DNA of 64,000 nucleotides from CAXBNB01 sp965267535 (GCA_965267535.1 OZ254082.1:2356001-2420000); one strand, 5' to 3'. Counted from the first letter of the stretch, positions 23,644-32,287 are shown. A program made the numbers and translations. Notes: generated by a model not told the origin, from the sequence alone.

Positions 23644-26025
23644 CTATTCGTTACGAAGTGTTTCCACCGGATTAGCTTTGGCTGCCAGCATGATGGTATA
23701 GCTGGTTGTAGATAGTCCTACGGTTATAATCAGCAGTGCACAACACAGTACAGGTAGCGTCTGTATATCGATATGATAGGCGTATATTTCATCCAGCAGG
23801 CTGGTGGTAAGAAATGTACCACCCAGCGAGCCTATAATACCGGCCACAAACAGCAGAATGATAAACTCCTTGTTCATTAATAATATGATATGCTGAAAAG
23901 AAGCACCTAGTGCTTTTCGAATACCTATCTCTTTTTTGCGTTTTTCTACATTTTGAGAAGCCAAAGCAAAAATGCCGCAGGTAGAAAGCAAACCTCCAAG
24001 CACAGTAAGGAAAATAAAAATCTGTTGTAGATTTTTATTGGTGCTGCGCATATTGTCCAGCAGGACCTCATCTTGTGTCCAGCTCTGAAAAGGCTTGTCT
24101 GGAAAGCGCTGTTTCCATATTTCTTCTATTTCCTTTTGTGCGGTCAGCAACTGTTCGGGATCGGTTTTTACCACTATAAACTGGTATTTCTCTTGCTCTA
24201 TGGGGAAAAAGACTGCCGGCTCGGGTTCCTTCGATCGAAACAAATTGTCGATATGATTGTCAATTACTCCTACAATATGACGTTTTACCTCATGTACTTT
24301 TATGATTTTGTTGAGAGGCTCTGTCATACCTGTTTTTTTCAAAAAAGCCTTGTTAACTACTACAGCGCCGGTTACGTCATTTGTATTGTCGGTGTTGAGC
24401 ATTCGTCCATCAAGTGTTTTAGTGCCGATAGTACGGAAAAAATTTTCTCCGACACCATAGTGGCGAATTTCATATTTGGCAGTATCCACCTCTACGGGGA
24501 TAGCATAGTTGCTCATGCCCATAGTATTGTAGGTGCCCGACACAGCTTTTACCTTTGGATTGGCAGCTATGTCATTTTTCATTACCTCGTACTCCTGTCC
24601 GCTCTGAATAGCGATTTGAAGCAAGGCATCTTTGTCGTAACCAAAACTTATGTTTTCCTGAAAGCGGGTGTTTTGTATAAATACCACACCGGCTATGAGT
24701 ACCATGATGGACAATGCAAACTGAATAGCAATTAGGCTTCTGGTAAGGAAATTTGTGCCCTTTAGCTTAATGCTGCCCTTTAGCAGCATGACTGGCCTAA
24801 ATTTGCTGTTGGAAAAAGCCGGATATACACCCGCCATGATGGCTGATAAGAATATGAGTACGAGCAATGCCACTACCAGATTGATTCCATTGAGATCCGC
24901 CAGCCCATAATCAAGTCCCCACATTTCGGCAAAAGCCGGCACAATCAGGTTGGAAAAAGCTACCCCTACCAGCATAGATAATGTAATGATGATGATGGTT
25001 TCGAATAAAAACTGTGAAGCTACCTGCCGTTTATTTGCACCCAGCACCTTGCGTATACCCACTTCTTTCATACGACGTGCGGTCATGGCTATGGTGGTAT
25101 TGGTCATGTTAAAGCAGGCGATCAGCAGGATAATCATTGCCATGGATACAAATACCACGAGTGGGGCTATGTTTAGAGGTTGCCGTACAGTGCTCCATCG
25201 CACGATGTTGGTGTCTATACCGGCATCAAAGTGTTGCAGTTCGTAGTTGAGCACTTTTCGGTCTTTCTTTTCCTTGTTTCTGCGTGCTATGTATTCGTCC
25301 AGTTGTGTGTTGAGTGTAGGTACATGGTTTTGCGAGTGAAGAAGTAAAAATGTGGTAGGGTCGCGCCAGTCTCCCCAGCTGTCGTTTGTGAGTTGGTGTA
25401 TATCATAAAAGTGCTCTATACGTATGAGCAGATCAAACACAAAGGAGTTGTTTATGGGAGCTTTTTCGATTATACCGCCCACAACTACACTAATCTCTGT
25501 TTGATTCACAAAGTTTAAAATCAATACTTTACCTATCGGATTTTCATCTTTAAAGTACTTTTCGGCAGTTTCCCTACTCAAAATTGCCGTGTGCATTTCT
25601 TTAAAGCTACCCTGATCGCCAAAGCGCATAGGGAAATCAAATAAATCGAAAAAGGTACTATCGGCAAAACTGATGTACTCATTGAAGGAGTCGTCACCGG
25701 TACGTACATAGCCACTTTCATTGTTGTATCGCAGATATGATGCTATACCCGAAAAATCAGCCATAGCTTTTGGAGCCAGATTGATGGGGGCACTCATTCC
25801 CTGGTAGGGTTTGCCGTCGGTATCTTTATAATAGGAGTGTATGCGGTATACGTTTTTCGTTTTTTCACTGCTGTGAAAATCGTTAAACTCGATGTTGAAA
25901 GCCAGAATAAGATAAGCAGCAATGCAACAGGCCAGTGCTATACCCAGTCCAAAAGTGTTGATAAGTACATAGCTGATGTTTTTTCGCAGGTTTCTTAGGC
26001 CAACCAGTAGGTAGTTTTTGATCAT
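23644..26025 (-). CDS. FtsX-like / MacB-type ABC transporter permease
   Basis: A permease of about 793 residues starting MIKNYLLVGLRNLRKN, the standard beginning of this Bacteroidota family; the frame is open to 26061. A first membrane helix and a MacB periplasmic core domain (residues about 20-270) precede three helices with the FtsX motif RRMKEVGIRKVLGANKRQV. A second periplasmic domain and a second FtsX block (KRKKEIGIRKALGASFQHI) end the protein, so it is a tandem-fused half-transporter pair. An ATPase subunit is not encoded nearby. Such proteins export peptides, lipids or drugs, or act as mechanotransmission devices; the cargo is unknown. Confidence 0.9.
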   Translation of the reverse strand: MIKNYLLVGLRNLRKNISYVLINTFGLGIALACCIAAYLILAFNIEFNDFHSSEKTKNVYRIHSYYKDTDGKPYQGMSAPINLAPKAMADFSGIASYLRYNNESGYVRTGDDSFNEYISFADSTFFDLFDFPMRFGDQGSFKEMHTAILSRETAEKYFKDENPIGKVLILNFVNQTEISVVVGGIIEKAPINNSFVFDLLIRIEHFYDIHQLTNDSWGDWRDPTTFLLLHSQNHVPTLNTQLDEYIARRNKEKKDRKVLNYELQHFDAGIDTNIVRWSTVRQPLNIAPLVVFVSMAMIILLIACFNMTNTTIAMTARRMKEVGIRKVLGANKRQVASQFLFETIIIITLSMLVGVAFSNLIVPAFAEMWGLDYGLADLNGINLVVALLVLIFLSAIMAGVYPAFSNSKFRPVMLLKGSIKLKGTNFLTRSLIAIQFALSIMVLIAGVVFIQNTRFQENISFGYDKDALLQIAIQSGQEYEVMKNDIAANPKVKAVSGTYNTMGMSNYAIPVEVDTAKYEIRHYGVGENFFRTIGTKTLDGRMLNTDNTNDVTGAVVVNKAFLKKTGMTEPLNKIIKVHEVKRHIVGVIDNHIDNLFRSKEPEPAVFFPIEQEKYQFIVVKTDPEQLLTAQKEIEEIWKQRFPDKPFQSWTQDEVLLDNMRSTNKNLQQIFIFLTVLGGLLSTCGIFALASQNVEKRKKEIGIRKALGASFQHIILLMNKEFIILLFVAGIIGSLGGTFLTTSLLDEIYAYHIDIQTLPVLCCALLIITVGLSTTSYTIMLAAKANPVETLRNE

Positions 26026-26206
26026 GGTGTTGGTGTTTAGGATTAGCTTCCCTTTTTTCAATAAACACGCCCAACTATTAAATTGATGATAATCAGATAA
26101 TTAGGTTTTTGAGGTTACTGTTTTTTAGTCCGTATTCGTACAGATATTTTGTATAACCGTACGGTGCACCTGTTAGATACCATTTTGCTGCTAAAGGTTG
26201 CAGGGC

Positions 26207-27061
26207 TTAATGGTTAGCGAGGAAAAAGCTGACTTGTTTGGTGTAAGTACCCGGATCAAAATCATAATTGTCAGCATAACTGTTCTTGCGGATCAGGTGA
26301 AGTGGCTTCACTGCATGAGAAATACGGGATTGTAAAGCTACCATGTCTTCGTGTGCAAATAGATAATCTTTGCTTCCGACAAGAAGTAAAATACCCCTGA
26401 AAGCTTTACCTGCTTTCTGAGAGAGCACGGTTTGTACATCTTTGTAGCTTTCAATTACCTCTTCATCTACAGTCATTCTACTTCCGATTTTACGAAATCG
26501 CACGCTCATGCCCACATAGTCGGGCATAGGAGTGTCTGCTACTATGAGGTAAGTTTCTGGCGCGGTATATCCTTGCACTATGCTGATCGTCGCACCAATA
26601 CCCCAGCCATAGAGGTGTATTTTTTTACCCAGATGGGCAAGTGCATAAGCGTATACAGCGCTAAAATCTTCATAAAAAGCTGCATACAAATAGGTTTCGG
26701 TATCGATATCAAAACTACTGCTTTTGCCAAAGCCCCGATAATCATAGCAGAGCACGTTGAATCCCAAATCTCTAAGCGGTTTAATTCTTTTTAGGTAGTC
26801 TCCCATGTTTCCGTCACCATTATGACTCACTATGAGCACTTTGGCAGATGGCCTGACAGCAGGAATATACCAGCTGTGTAGTTGAGCGCCATCTTTGGTA
26901 TTGATTTTTATTTCCTGAAAGGCAAGTCCGAGTGATTTAGGTGTTTGCCTGTAGTCTGCTGCTGGAGAAAGAGCGTACACTTTGCTCGACACACCACAAA
27001 ACAGAATGTATAAAACAAGAAGCGAACGACGTGCAATAACTTGAAAGTGAGAGAATAGCAT
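26207..27061 (-). CDS. Alpha/beta-hydrolase-fold protein without catalytic Ser and His
   Basis: The 284-residue protein has a signal peptide-like N-terminus and an alpha/beta hydrolase fold. Visible are the oxyanion strand (VLIVSHNGDGNMGDYL), LCYDYRGFGKS, the nucleophile-elbow strand and the acid strand LLLVGSKDYLFAHED (Asp232). The elbow reads YGWGIG instead of G-x-S-x-G: Gly154 occupies the nucleophile position. The region expected to carry the catalytic His reads KNSYADNYDFDP, apparently with Tyr262 in its place. It is probably a non-hydrolytic member, for example a binding protein. The reading frame is intact, so this is not a decayed gene. Confidence 0.8.
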   Translation of the reverse strand: MLFSHFQVIARRSLLVLYILFCGVSSKVYALSPAADYRQTPKSLGLAFQEIKINTKDGAQLHSWYIPAVRPSAKVLIVSHNGDGNMGDYLKRIKPLRDLGFNVLCYDYRGFGKSSSFDIDTETYLYAAFYEDFSAVYAYALAHLGKKIHLYGWGIGATISIVQGYTAPETYLIVADTPMPDYVGMSVRFRKIGSRMTVDEEVIESYKDVQTVLSQKAGKAFRGILLLVGSKDYLFAHEDMVALQSRISHAVKPLHLIRKNSYADNYDFDPGTYTKQVSFFLANH

Positions 27062-27187
27062 GCGTCAAATAGATTGGTGACTACAATTCTAATTTAACAT
27101 TTTTTACGCTGAAAACACTGTGTAGTCGTGAATCATTTTGTGCGTGTAATCGTAGTGAAAAGAAAAGAGTTTAGGGCTTTATGTTAA

Positions 27188-27213
27188 ATATTTTTAGATA
27201 TATCTAAAAATAT
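27188..27213. promoter_or_regulatory. Perfect 26-bp palindrome, DtxR/MntR-type operator
   Basis: The palindrome is centred between 27200 and 27201, with core TTTTAGATATATCTAAAA (27192-27209). It resembles DtxR/MntR operators (TTAGG-N-CCTAA type) and covers the -33 region in front of the feo-like operon. A near-copy lies before the stand-alone regulator at 31178-31195. Confidence 0.75.
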
Positions 27214-27225
27214 AAAATTTGTTGC

Positions 27226-27233
27226 TACTTTTG
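27226..27233 (+). promoter_or_regulatory. -7 promoter element of the feo-like operon (TACTTTTG)
   Basis: TACTTTTG matches TAnnTTTG and lies 28 bases before the ATG at 27262. The palindromic operator occupies the position of the -33 element. Confidence 0.5.
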
Positions 27234-27261
27234 AAATTGATAGCTAAATGGATTGAGAGAA

Positions 27262-28302
27262 ATGACAAACCCTGTAGTTGCATTATCGGTTTTTGCGCTT
27301 TTGTGTGTGGTGGCCTACCTATTGTTTAGGTCAGGAGGTGTGTATTGGGTGCTTCAGCAGGCCAAGCGTCAAAATGAAAAGTCGATTATTGAAGATGTCC
27401 TAAAGCAGCTTTTTCACATGGAATACGAAGACACGGCGGTGCGTTTTCGTGACCTAAAAGCCTCTACAGGCATGGGCAGTGAAGATGTGTTGGCTATTTT
27501 GGATAAGATGATAAAAACAGACCTTATCGCTAAAGATGGAGACAACCTGATATTGCGACCCAAGGGACGAGAATATGCACTGCGCATAGTCCGGGCACAT
27601 CGGCTGTGGGAAAAATACCTGGCTGAAGAAACCGGTTATGACAAATCAGAATGGCATGATCGGGCAGAGCAGATGGAACACCAGCTTACAGAGGCTCAGA
27701 CCAATGCGCTGGCATCCAGTCTTGGTAGCCCCCGTTTCGATCCGCACGGCGACCCTATACCGACAGAGCATGGAGAAATTCGCCCCCAGCGTGGTATTTC
27801 CTTGTCGCTGTTTCCGGTAGATCAGGTGGGCAAAATTATTCATATAGAGGATGAGCCCGAAGTGGTGTACAAACAGATACTGGCCGAAAACCTGCACATA
27901 GGCTCACAGATACGAGTCATAGAATCCAATCAGGAGCGTGTGCGATTTCTTTCCGAAGGAGAAGAATATGTACTGGCGCCTCTGGTAGCTGAAAATGTAA
28001 GTGTAGAACCTGTGAAAAAAGAAGATCGCCAGGATGAAAATGTAAGGCGATTATCCAGCCTGCAAGCTGACGAGAAAGTAGAAATAACAGGCATATCGCG
28101 TGAATGCAGGGGAGCCAACCGTAGGCGATTGCTGGATTTGGGTTTTGTGCCCGGTACGGTAGTTACACTGGGTATAACCAGCCCGCTCAACGACCCCAGG
28201 GCATACAAGGTACGCAACACAGATATAGCGTTGAGAAACGATCAGGCCAATTTTATTTTGATCAAAACGAAGGAGAATCATGAAGAATCAATCACAGCAT
28301 AA
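27262..28302 (+). CDS. Membrane-anchored DtxR/MntR-like regulator fused to FeoA domains
   Basis: I choose the ATG at 27262 over an upstream TTG. An N-terminal membrane helix (about residues 4-25) is followed by a DtxR-type winged helix (about 35-110), then the metal-binding dimerisation domain with HRLWEKYL, EQMEH and PRFDPHGDPIP. Two SH3-like FeoA modules follow; the last includes VEITGISRECRGANRRRLLDLGFVPGTVV and ends near residue 335. The ligand pattern E-x-x-E-H has Glu where DtxR has Cys102, as in MntR. It heads an operon with the two FeoB-like genes and overlaps the first by 23 bases. It may couple metal sensing to transport at the membrane; DNA binding by the tethered form is unproven. 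Confidence 0.83.
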   Translation: MTNPVVALSVFALLCVVAYLLFRSGGVYWVLQQAKRQNEKSIIEDVLKQLFHMEYEDTAVRFRDLKASTGMGSEDVLAILDKMIKTDLIAKDGDNLILRPKGREYALRIVRAHRLWEKYLAEETGYDKSEWHDRAEQMEHQLTEAQTNALASSLGSPRFDPHGDPIPTEHGEIRPQRGISLSLFPVDQVGKIIHIEDEPEVVYKQILAENLHIGSQIRVIESNQERVRFLSEGEEYVLAPLVAENVSVEPVKKEDRQDENVRRLSSLQADEKVEITGISRECRGANRRRLLDLGFVPGTVVTLGITSPLNDPRAYKVRNTDIALRNDQANFILIKTKENHEESITA

Positions 28303-29050
28303 TTGCGAAGGATGTGAACACTTCAATGCCGGAGGGCTCAAGAGGCTGGGAGTGGATGTGAACAATGTAGACTATGTGGTAGCATTGGCAGGCAATCCCA
28401 ATACCGGTAAGAGTACGGTATTTAATGCATTGACCGGCTTGCGGCAGCATACCGGCAATTGGCCGGGGAAAACGGTATCCCGAGCCGAGGGAGGGTTTTC
28501 TTATCAGGATAAAAAATACAAACTGATCGATCTGCCTGGTACGTATTCGTTACTTTCCACTAGTCAGGACGAAGAGATAGCGCGAAATTTTATTCTTTTT
28601 GGCAGGCCGGATGTCACGGTAATAGTGGTAGATGCCAGCAGGCTTGAACGCAACCTGAACCTGGCTTTACAGATATTAGAAATTACCGATCAGGCCGTGT
28701 TGTGCCTCAACCTGGTAGATGAAGCAGAGCGACATAATATTTCTGTAGATGAGCGGGCACTGGCTCGTAGACTAGGTATTCCTGTGGTAGCCACCAGTGC
28801 CCGGTTTGACAAAGGCATACCGGAATTGCTGCAAACCATAAGTGATGTGGCAGAAAAGAAAATCAAATGCAATCCTCATCGTATTCAAACCATACCCAAT
28901 CATATTCAAAAAGCGGTGGATCAACTGAGCGAGCGTATAGAGCAGGACTATCCCAATATACCAAACAGCCGCTGGATTGCTTTTCGGTTGTTAGAAAACG
29001 ATCAGCGCGTGATTGAAGCACTGGAAAACAGAGAATTTGAAATAGCCTGA
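28280..29050 (+). CDS. feoB: Stand-alone FeoB GTPase domain
   Basis: The 256-residue protein is the soluble G-domain half of a FeoB transporter. G1 is GNPNTGKS, switch I is NWPGKTVS, G3 is DLPGTYSLLS, G4 is NLVDEA and G5 is TSAR. The helical regulatory segment follows. Before G1 there is a short extension with a CxxC motif (NCEGCEHFN) that could bind metal. The product stops where normal FeoB would continue into its membrane domain; that domain is encoded by the next gene, 7 bases on. Both frames are closed by stops at the junction, so this is a genuine gene split, not a frameshift. Confidence 0.9.
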   Translation: MKNQSQHNCEGCEHFNAGGLKRLGVDVNNVDYVVALAGNPNTGKSTVFNALTGLRQHTGNWPGKTVSRAEGGFSYQDKKYKLIDLPGTYSLLSTSQDEEIARNFILFGRPDVTVIVVDASRLERNLNLALQILEITDQAVLCLNLVDEAERHNISVDERALARRLGIPVVATSARFDKGIPELLQTISDVAEKKIKCNPHRIQTIPNHIQKAVDQLSERIEQDYPNIPNSRWIAFRLLENDQRVIEALENREFEIA

Positions 29051-29057
29051 GTGAAGA

Positions 29058-30485
29058 ATGGAAACCAAGGAAGACAAGAAGGATATACTGGCTGTAGCCA
29101 ATACATTGAAATGGAATATCGGTGAAAATTTTCACGATTCACTAACTCAAAGTATATACACCGATGCATCTAAAATAGCTGACGAAGTGATAAGGCAGGG
29201 CGACACACGAAAAAAAGTACCGCTCGACAGTAAAATAGATAAAATAGTAACCAGCAGGCAGTGGGGTTTTCCGCTGATGCTTCTAATCCTATCGGTGGTG
29301 CTTTGGCTCACCATAGAAGGTGCCAACGTACCTTCTTCTATGCTGGCTGCATTGCTGCTCGATACAGTGTATCCTTTGCTAAAGCAAGGAGCCGATAGTC
29401 TCGGAATGGTATGGTGGTTGAGTGGTTTTCTCATCGATGGGGTGTATTTGGCACTGGCCTGGGTTATAAGTGTGATGCTACCGCCTATGGCTATCTTTTT
29501 TCCACTTTTTACCCTTCTGGAAGATTTTGGCTACCTGCCCAGGGTTGCCTTTAATCTGGATCGTCTGTTTCGCAAATCAGGCGCTGACGGCAAGCAGGCG
29601 CTTACCATGAGTATGGGATGGGGGTGTAATGCTGCCGGTGTAATAGCTACCCGTATTATTGATAGCCCAAGAGAAAGACTCATCGCTATCATCACCAATA
29701 ATTTTTCGTTGTGTAACGGCCGTTGGCCAACACAAATCCTCATAGCATCCATATTTATAGGTGTGTTAGCACCTCCTTTGCTGGCGGGACTGGTATCTAC
29801 TGCTTCTGTTATTTTCATTGCTTTGCTGGGCGTGGTGTTCACGTTTGTTACATCCTATTTTTTGTCAAAAACAGTACTAAAAGGAGAGGTGTCTACTTTT
29901 ACGCTTGAGCTGCCACCATACCGTCCTCCGAGAGTTTGGAAAACCCTGTATACTTCGCTAATAGACCGTACGTTAATCGTACTATGGAGAGCTTGTGTGT
30001 TTGCAGCGCCGGCCGGAGCGGTCATATGGCTCATTTCCAATATTCACTTAGGCGATCAGAGTATTGCCTCGTGGGCGGTAGAAAGTCTCGATGGGTTTGG
30101 GTTGTTTATAGGATTGAATGGCGTGATTCTACTGGCATATATAGTGGCTATACCTGCTAATGAGATCATTATACCTACTATACTGATGCTCACGGTATTG
30201 ACTACAGGTAATACCGCTGTGGGGGAAGGAGCAGGAGTGATGTTTGAGCTGGATTCTATGGAAGCCACTGCCGATGTGCTGCGTGGTGCTGGCTGGACTC
30301 TGCTCACTGCGGTCAACCTCATGCTGTTTAGCCTCTTACACAATCCGTGCAGCACAACTATTTATACTATCTATCAGGAAACTAAAAGTGCAAAGTGGAC
30401 TGCTATTGCTTCACTACTGCCCGTTTTTATAGGGTTTGTGGTGTGTTTTTTGGTAGCACAGTTTTGGTATCTGCTGGCCGGGTAA
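29058..30485 (+). CDS. FeoB membrane domain (split FeoB permease subunit)
   Basis: A 475-residue polytopic membrane protein corresponding to the FeoB C-terminal half. An N-terminal cytosolic helix (PLDSKIDKIVTSRQWGFPL) is followed by about 8-10 membrane helices. The first Gate/nucleoside-recognition motif reads GWGCNAAGVIATR where common FeoB has GFGCNVPA, and the next reads NNFSLCNGRWPTQ where common FeoB has a CSARLPVY-like motif. It transports Fe(II) or Mn(II) into the cytoplasm together with the GTPase subunit. The altered pore motifs and MntR-like regulators make Mn(II) a real alternative. It converges on the regulator gene 7 bases later. Confidence 0.87.
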   Translation: METKEDKKDILAVANTLKWNIGENFHDSLTQSIYTDASKIADEVIRQGDTRKKVPLDSKIDKIVTSRQWGFPLMLLILSVVLWLTIEGANVPSSMLAALLLDTVYPLLKQGADSLGMVWWLSGFLIDGVYLALAWVISVMLPPMAIFFPLFTLLEDFGYLPRVAFNLDRLFRKSGADGKQALTMSMGWGCNAAGVIATRIIDSPRERLIAIITNNFSLCNGRWPTQILIASIFIGVLAPPLLAGLVSTASVIFIALLGVVFTFVTSYFLSKTVLKGEVSTFTLELPPYRPPRVWKTLYTSLIDRTLIVLWRACVFAAPAGAVIWLISNIHLGDQSIASWAVESLDGFGLFIGLNGVILLAYIVAIPANEIIIPTILMLTVLTTGNTAVGEGAGVMFELDSMEATADVLRGAGWTLLTAVNLMLFSLLHNPCSTTIYTIYQETKSAKWTAIASLLPVFIGFVVCFLVAQFWYLLAG

Positions 30486-30492
30486 GACGTGT

Positions 30493-31146
30493 TTAGCTTA
30501 CAAGCAGGTTGTCAGCCACCTGACTGCTGATATGTACCTGCCCATTGCCAACCAATTCTACCTGCATCAGGCCATCAAAGTCATTTTTATCGTTCACTAC
30601 TATTTTGGTACCTAGCGAGATATTGATTTTGTCCAGGTGCTTTAAAAAGCTGGAGTCAGAATTTTCTACCCCTACTATTACGACCTGTTTGCCTATTTCT
30701 ACCTCGGAAAGCGGATATTTGGGAGCATTGCTAAAGTTGCCTTCTTCGTCCGGTATGGGGTCGCCGTGGGGATCAACCCTTGGAAAGCCCAAAAACTCAT
30801 CCAGCTTGTTGGTAAGCACCGGAGATTTGATGTGTTCGAGTTGCTCGGCTATATCATGTACTTCATCCCAGTTGAATTTTAATTTTTCAACTAAAAAAAC
30901 CTCCCAAAGGCGGTGCTTACGGATCACTTTCAGGGCTTCTTTTTTTCCTTTTTCAGAAATGCGTACACCCTGATATCGCTGATAAGAAATTACCTTTTTT
31001 TCAGCCAGCTTCTTGATCATATCACTCACAGAGGCTGGTTTGGTGTTCATTTCAGCAGACAGTGCATTGGTCGATACACTTTTCTCCCCGGATAGGGAAA
31101 GGTGGTAAATGGCTTTGAGGTAATTTTCTTCTGCAAAACTGAGCAT
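30493..31146 (-). CDS. mntR: DtxR/MntR-family metal-dependent repressor
   Basis: A 217-residue cytoplasmic regulator with an N-terminal winged helix (SVSTNALSAEMNTKPASVSDMIKKL), a dimerisation/metal domain (HRLWEVFL, EQLEH, PRVDPHGDPIP) and a C-terminal FeoA/SH3-like domain. The metal ligands follow the MntR pattern E-x-x-E-H, without the Cys102 of DtxR. It shares HRLWE, EH and PRxDPHGDPIP with the membrane-tethered protein of the neighbouring operon. An operator nearly identical to that of the feo-like operon lies before its own start, indicating autoregulation and co-repression of the transporter. The symbol is tentative because Fe and Mn sensors are hard to separate by sequence. Confidence 0.85.
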   Translation of the reverse strand: MLSFAEENYLKAIYHLSLSGEKSVSTNALSAEMNTKPASVSDMIKKLAEKKVISYQRYQGVRISEKGKKEALKVIRKHRLWEVFLVEKLKFNWDEVHDIAEQLEHIKSPVLTNKLDEFLGFPRVDPHGDPIPDEEGNFSNAPKYPLSEVEIGKQVVIVGVENSDSSFLKHLDKINISLGTKIVVNDKNDFDGLMQVELVGNGQVHISSQVADNLLVS

Positions 31147-31162
31147 AGGGTGAATTTTGGCT

Positions 31163-31170
31163 CAAAGTTA
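31163..31170 (-). promoter_or_regulatory. -7 promoter element of the mntR-like gene
   Basis: On the minus strand this reads TAACTTTG (TAnnTTTG type), 16 bases before the start codon, with the operator immediately upstream. Confidence 0.5.
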
Positions 31171-31177
31171 AATGGAA

Positions 31178-31195
31178 TTTTAGATAAACCTAAAA
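31178..31195. promoter_or_regulatory. DtxR/MntR-type operator before the mntR-like gene
   Basis: TTTTAGATAAACCTAAAA shares both half-sites (TTTTAG and CTAAAA, 6-base spacer) with the palindrome at 27192-27209 and lies 7 bases upstream of the -7 element, in the -33 region. Confidence 0.72.
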
Positions 31196-31287
31196 ATAAA
31201 AAACTTAATCCTTACCGTGAATTTGTCGCAGATAAACCACTCATCACAATTCCATGAGATGGTGATGTGATCAACTCTAAAATTCAA

Positions 31288-31295
31288 TATTTTTG
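31288..31295 (+). promoter_or_regulatory. Possible -7 element of the arginase gene (TATTTTTG)
   Basis: TATTTTTG fits TAnnTTTG and lies 22 bases before the arginase ATG. No clear -33 element was found. Confidence 0.4.
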
Positions 31296-31317
31296 GTAAA
31301 CTACAGACAACACAAAG

Positions 31318-32280
31318 ATGAACCCAAAACCAATAAAAATAATTAAAAACCGGTCCGATATAGGGGCAGGTACCCGAGGATCAGATATGGGAATTGACGC
31401 TATTGAAATAGCTGCGATCAATCAGGAGAATTATTACTTTAACCGCTATCCCTATGAAGATATAGAGACTCACAACGAAACGGTATACGATATGGTAAAA
31501 ACCACATTTGCCAAGCGTATAGGCTATGTACATGAGCAGTGTAGTAGAGTGAGCGAAGCAATATGCCGCAATTTGAAAGAAGGTTTTTTTCCTTTGGTGC
31601 TGGCAGGAGATCATTCGTCGGCACTGGGTACGATAAGTGGTATAAAAGCCGCCTGTCCAGATAAAAAGCTGGGAGTGGTCTGGATAGATGCGCATGCGGA
31701 TTTACACTCACCCTATACCTCACCTTCGGGCAATGTGCATGGTATGCCTCTGGCTGCTGCTATGGGTATAGACAACCGCGAATTTCAGGTAAATGAAGTG
31801 ACCGATGAAACTGTAGACTACTGGGATGGAATGAAAAAAATAGGCGTAGAGGGTGCAAAAATACATCCCGAGCACCTGATCTACTTTGGAGTGCGTGATA
31901 CAGAAGAGCCGGAAGACAAACAAATACAAAAGCTGGGTATACGCAATTACCGGGTTGATGAAGTTCGCTACCGTTCTCTGCCGGTATGTGTGGCAGAAGC
32001 CATAGAATCGTTAGCTGAATGTGATATGATTTATGTATCTTTTGACGTAGATAGTATGGATTGTGACCTGATATCTATGGGAACGGGAACCCCTGTATCA
32101 AAAGGTTTTGATCAGTATGAGGTGATGGGCATCATAGAAGGTCTGATCGATACAGGCAAAGTAGTTTGTCTGGAACTGGTAGAAATCAATCCACTGCTCG
32201 ATACAAAAGGAAATAAAATGGCGGAAACTGCTTTTGAAGTTTTGGATGCCGTTACCGCTAAGTTGGAACATAAAACCTAG
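31318..32280 (+). CDS. rocF: Arginase
   Basis: The 320-residue protein is a ureohydrolase of the arginase branch. The binuclear Mn ligands are visible in AGDHSSALG, DAHADLHSP and SFDVDSMD, and the active-site loop is MGTGTPVSKG. The conserved LELVEINPLLD segment near the C-terminus is present. It hydrolyses arginine to ornithine and urea in the cytoplasm. An ACT-domain gene follows by 7 bases. The neighbouring metal-uptake locus with MntR-like regulators is notable because arginase needs Mn(II), but a functional link is only suggested by position. Confidence 0.92.
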   Translation: MNPKPIKIIKNRSDIGAGTRGSDMGIDAIEIAAINQENYYFNRYPYEDIETHNETVYDMVKTTFAKRIGYVHEQCSRVSEAICRNLKEGFFPLVLAGDHSSALGTISGIKAACPDKKLGVVWIDAHADLHSPYTSPSGNVHGMPLAAAMGIDNREFQVNEVTDETVDYWDGMKKIGVEGAKIHPEHLIYFGVRDTEEPEDKQIQKLGIRNYRVDEVRYRSLPVCVAEAIESLAECDMIYVSFDVDSMDCDLISMGTGTPVSKGFDQYEVMGIIEGLIDTGKVVCLELVEINPLLDTKGNKMAETAFEVLDAVTAKLEHKT

Positions 32281-32287
32281 TGAAGAT

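Noticed and set aside
28280..30485. FeoB as a frameshifted pseudogene
   Set aside because: The permease frame has its own ATG at 29058 preceded by an in-frame stop at 29052-29054, and the GTPase frame has its own stop at 29048. The break falls exactly at the domain boundary, so a true split is more likely.
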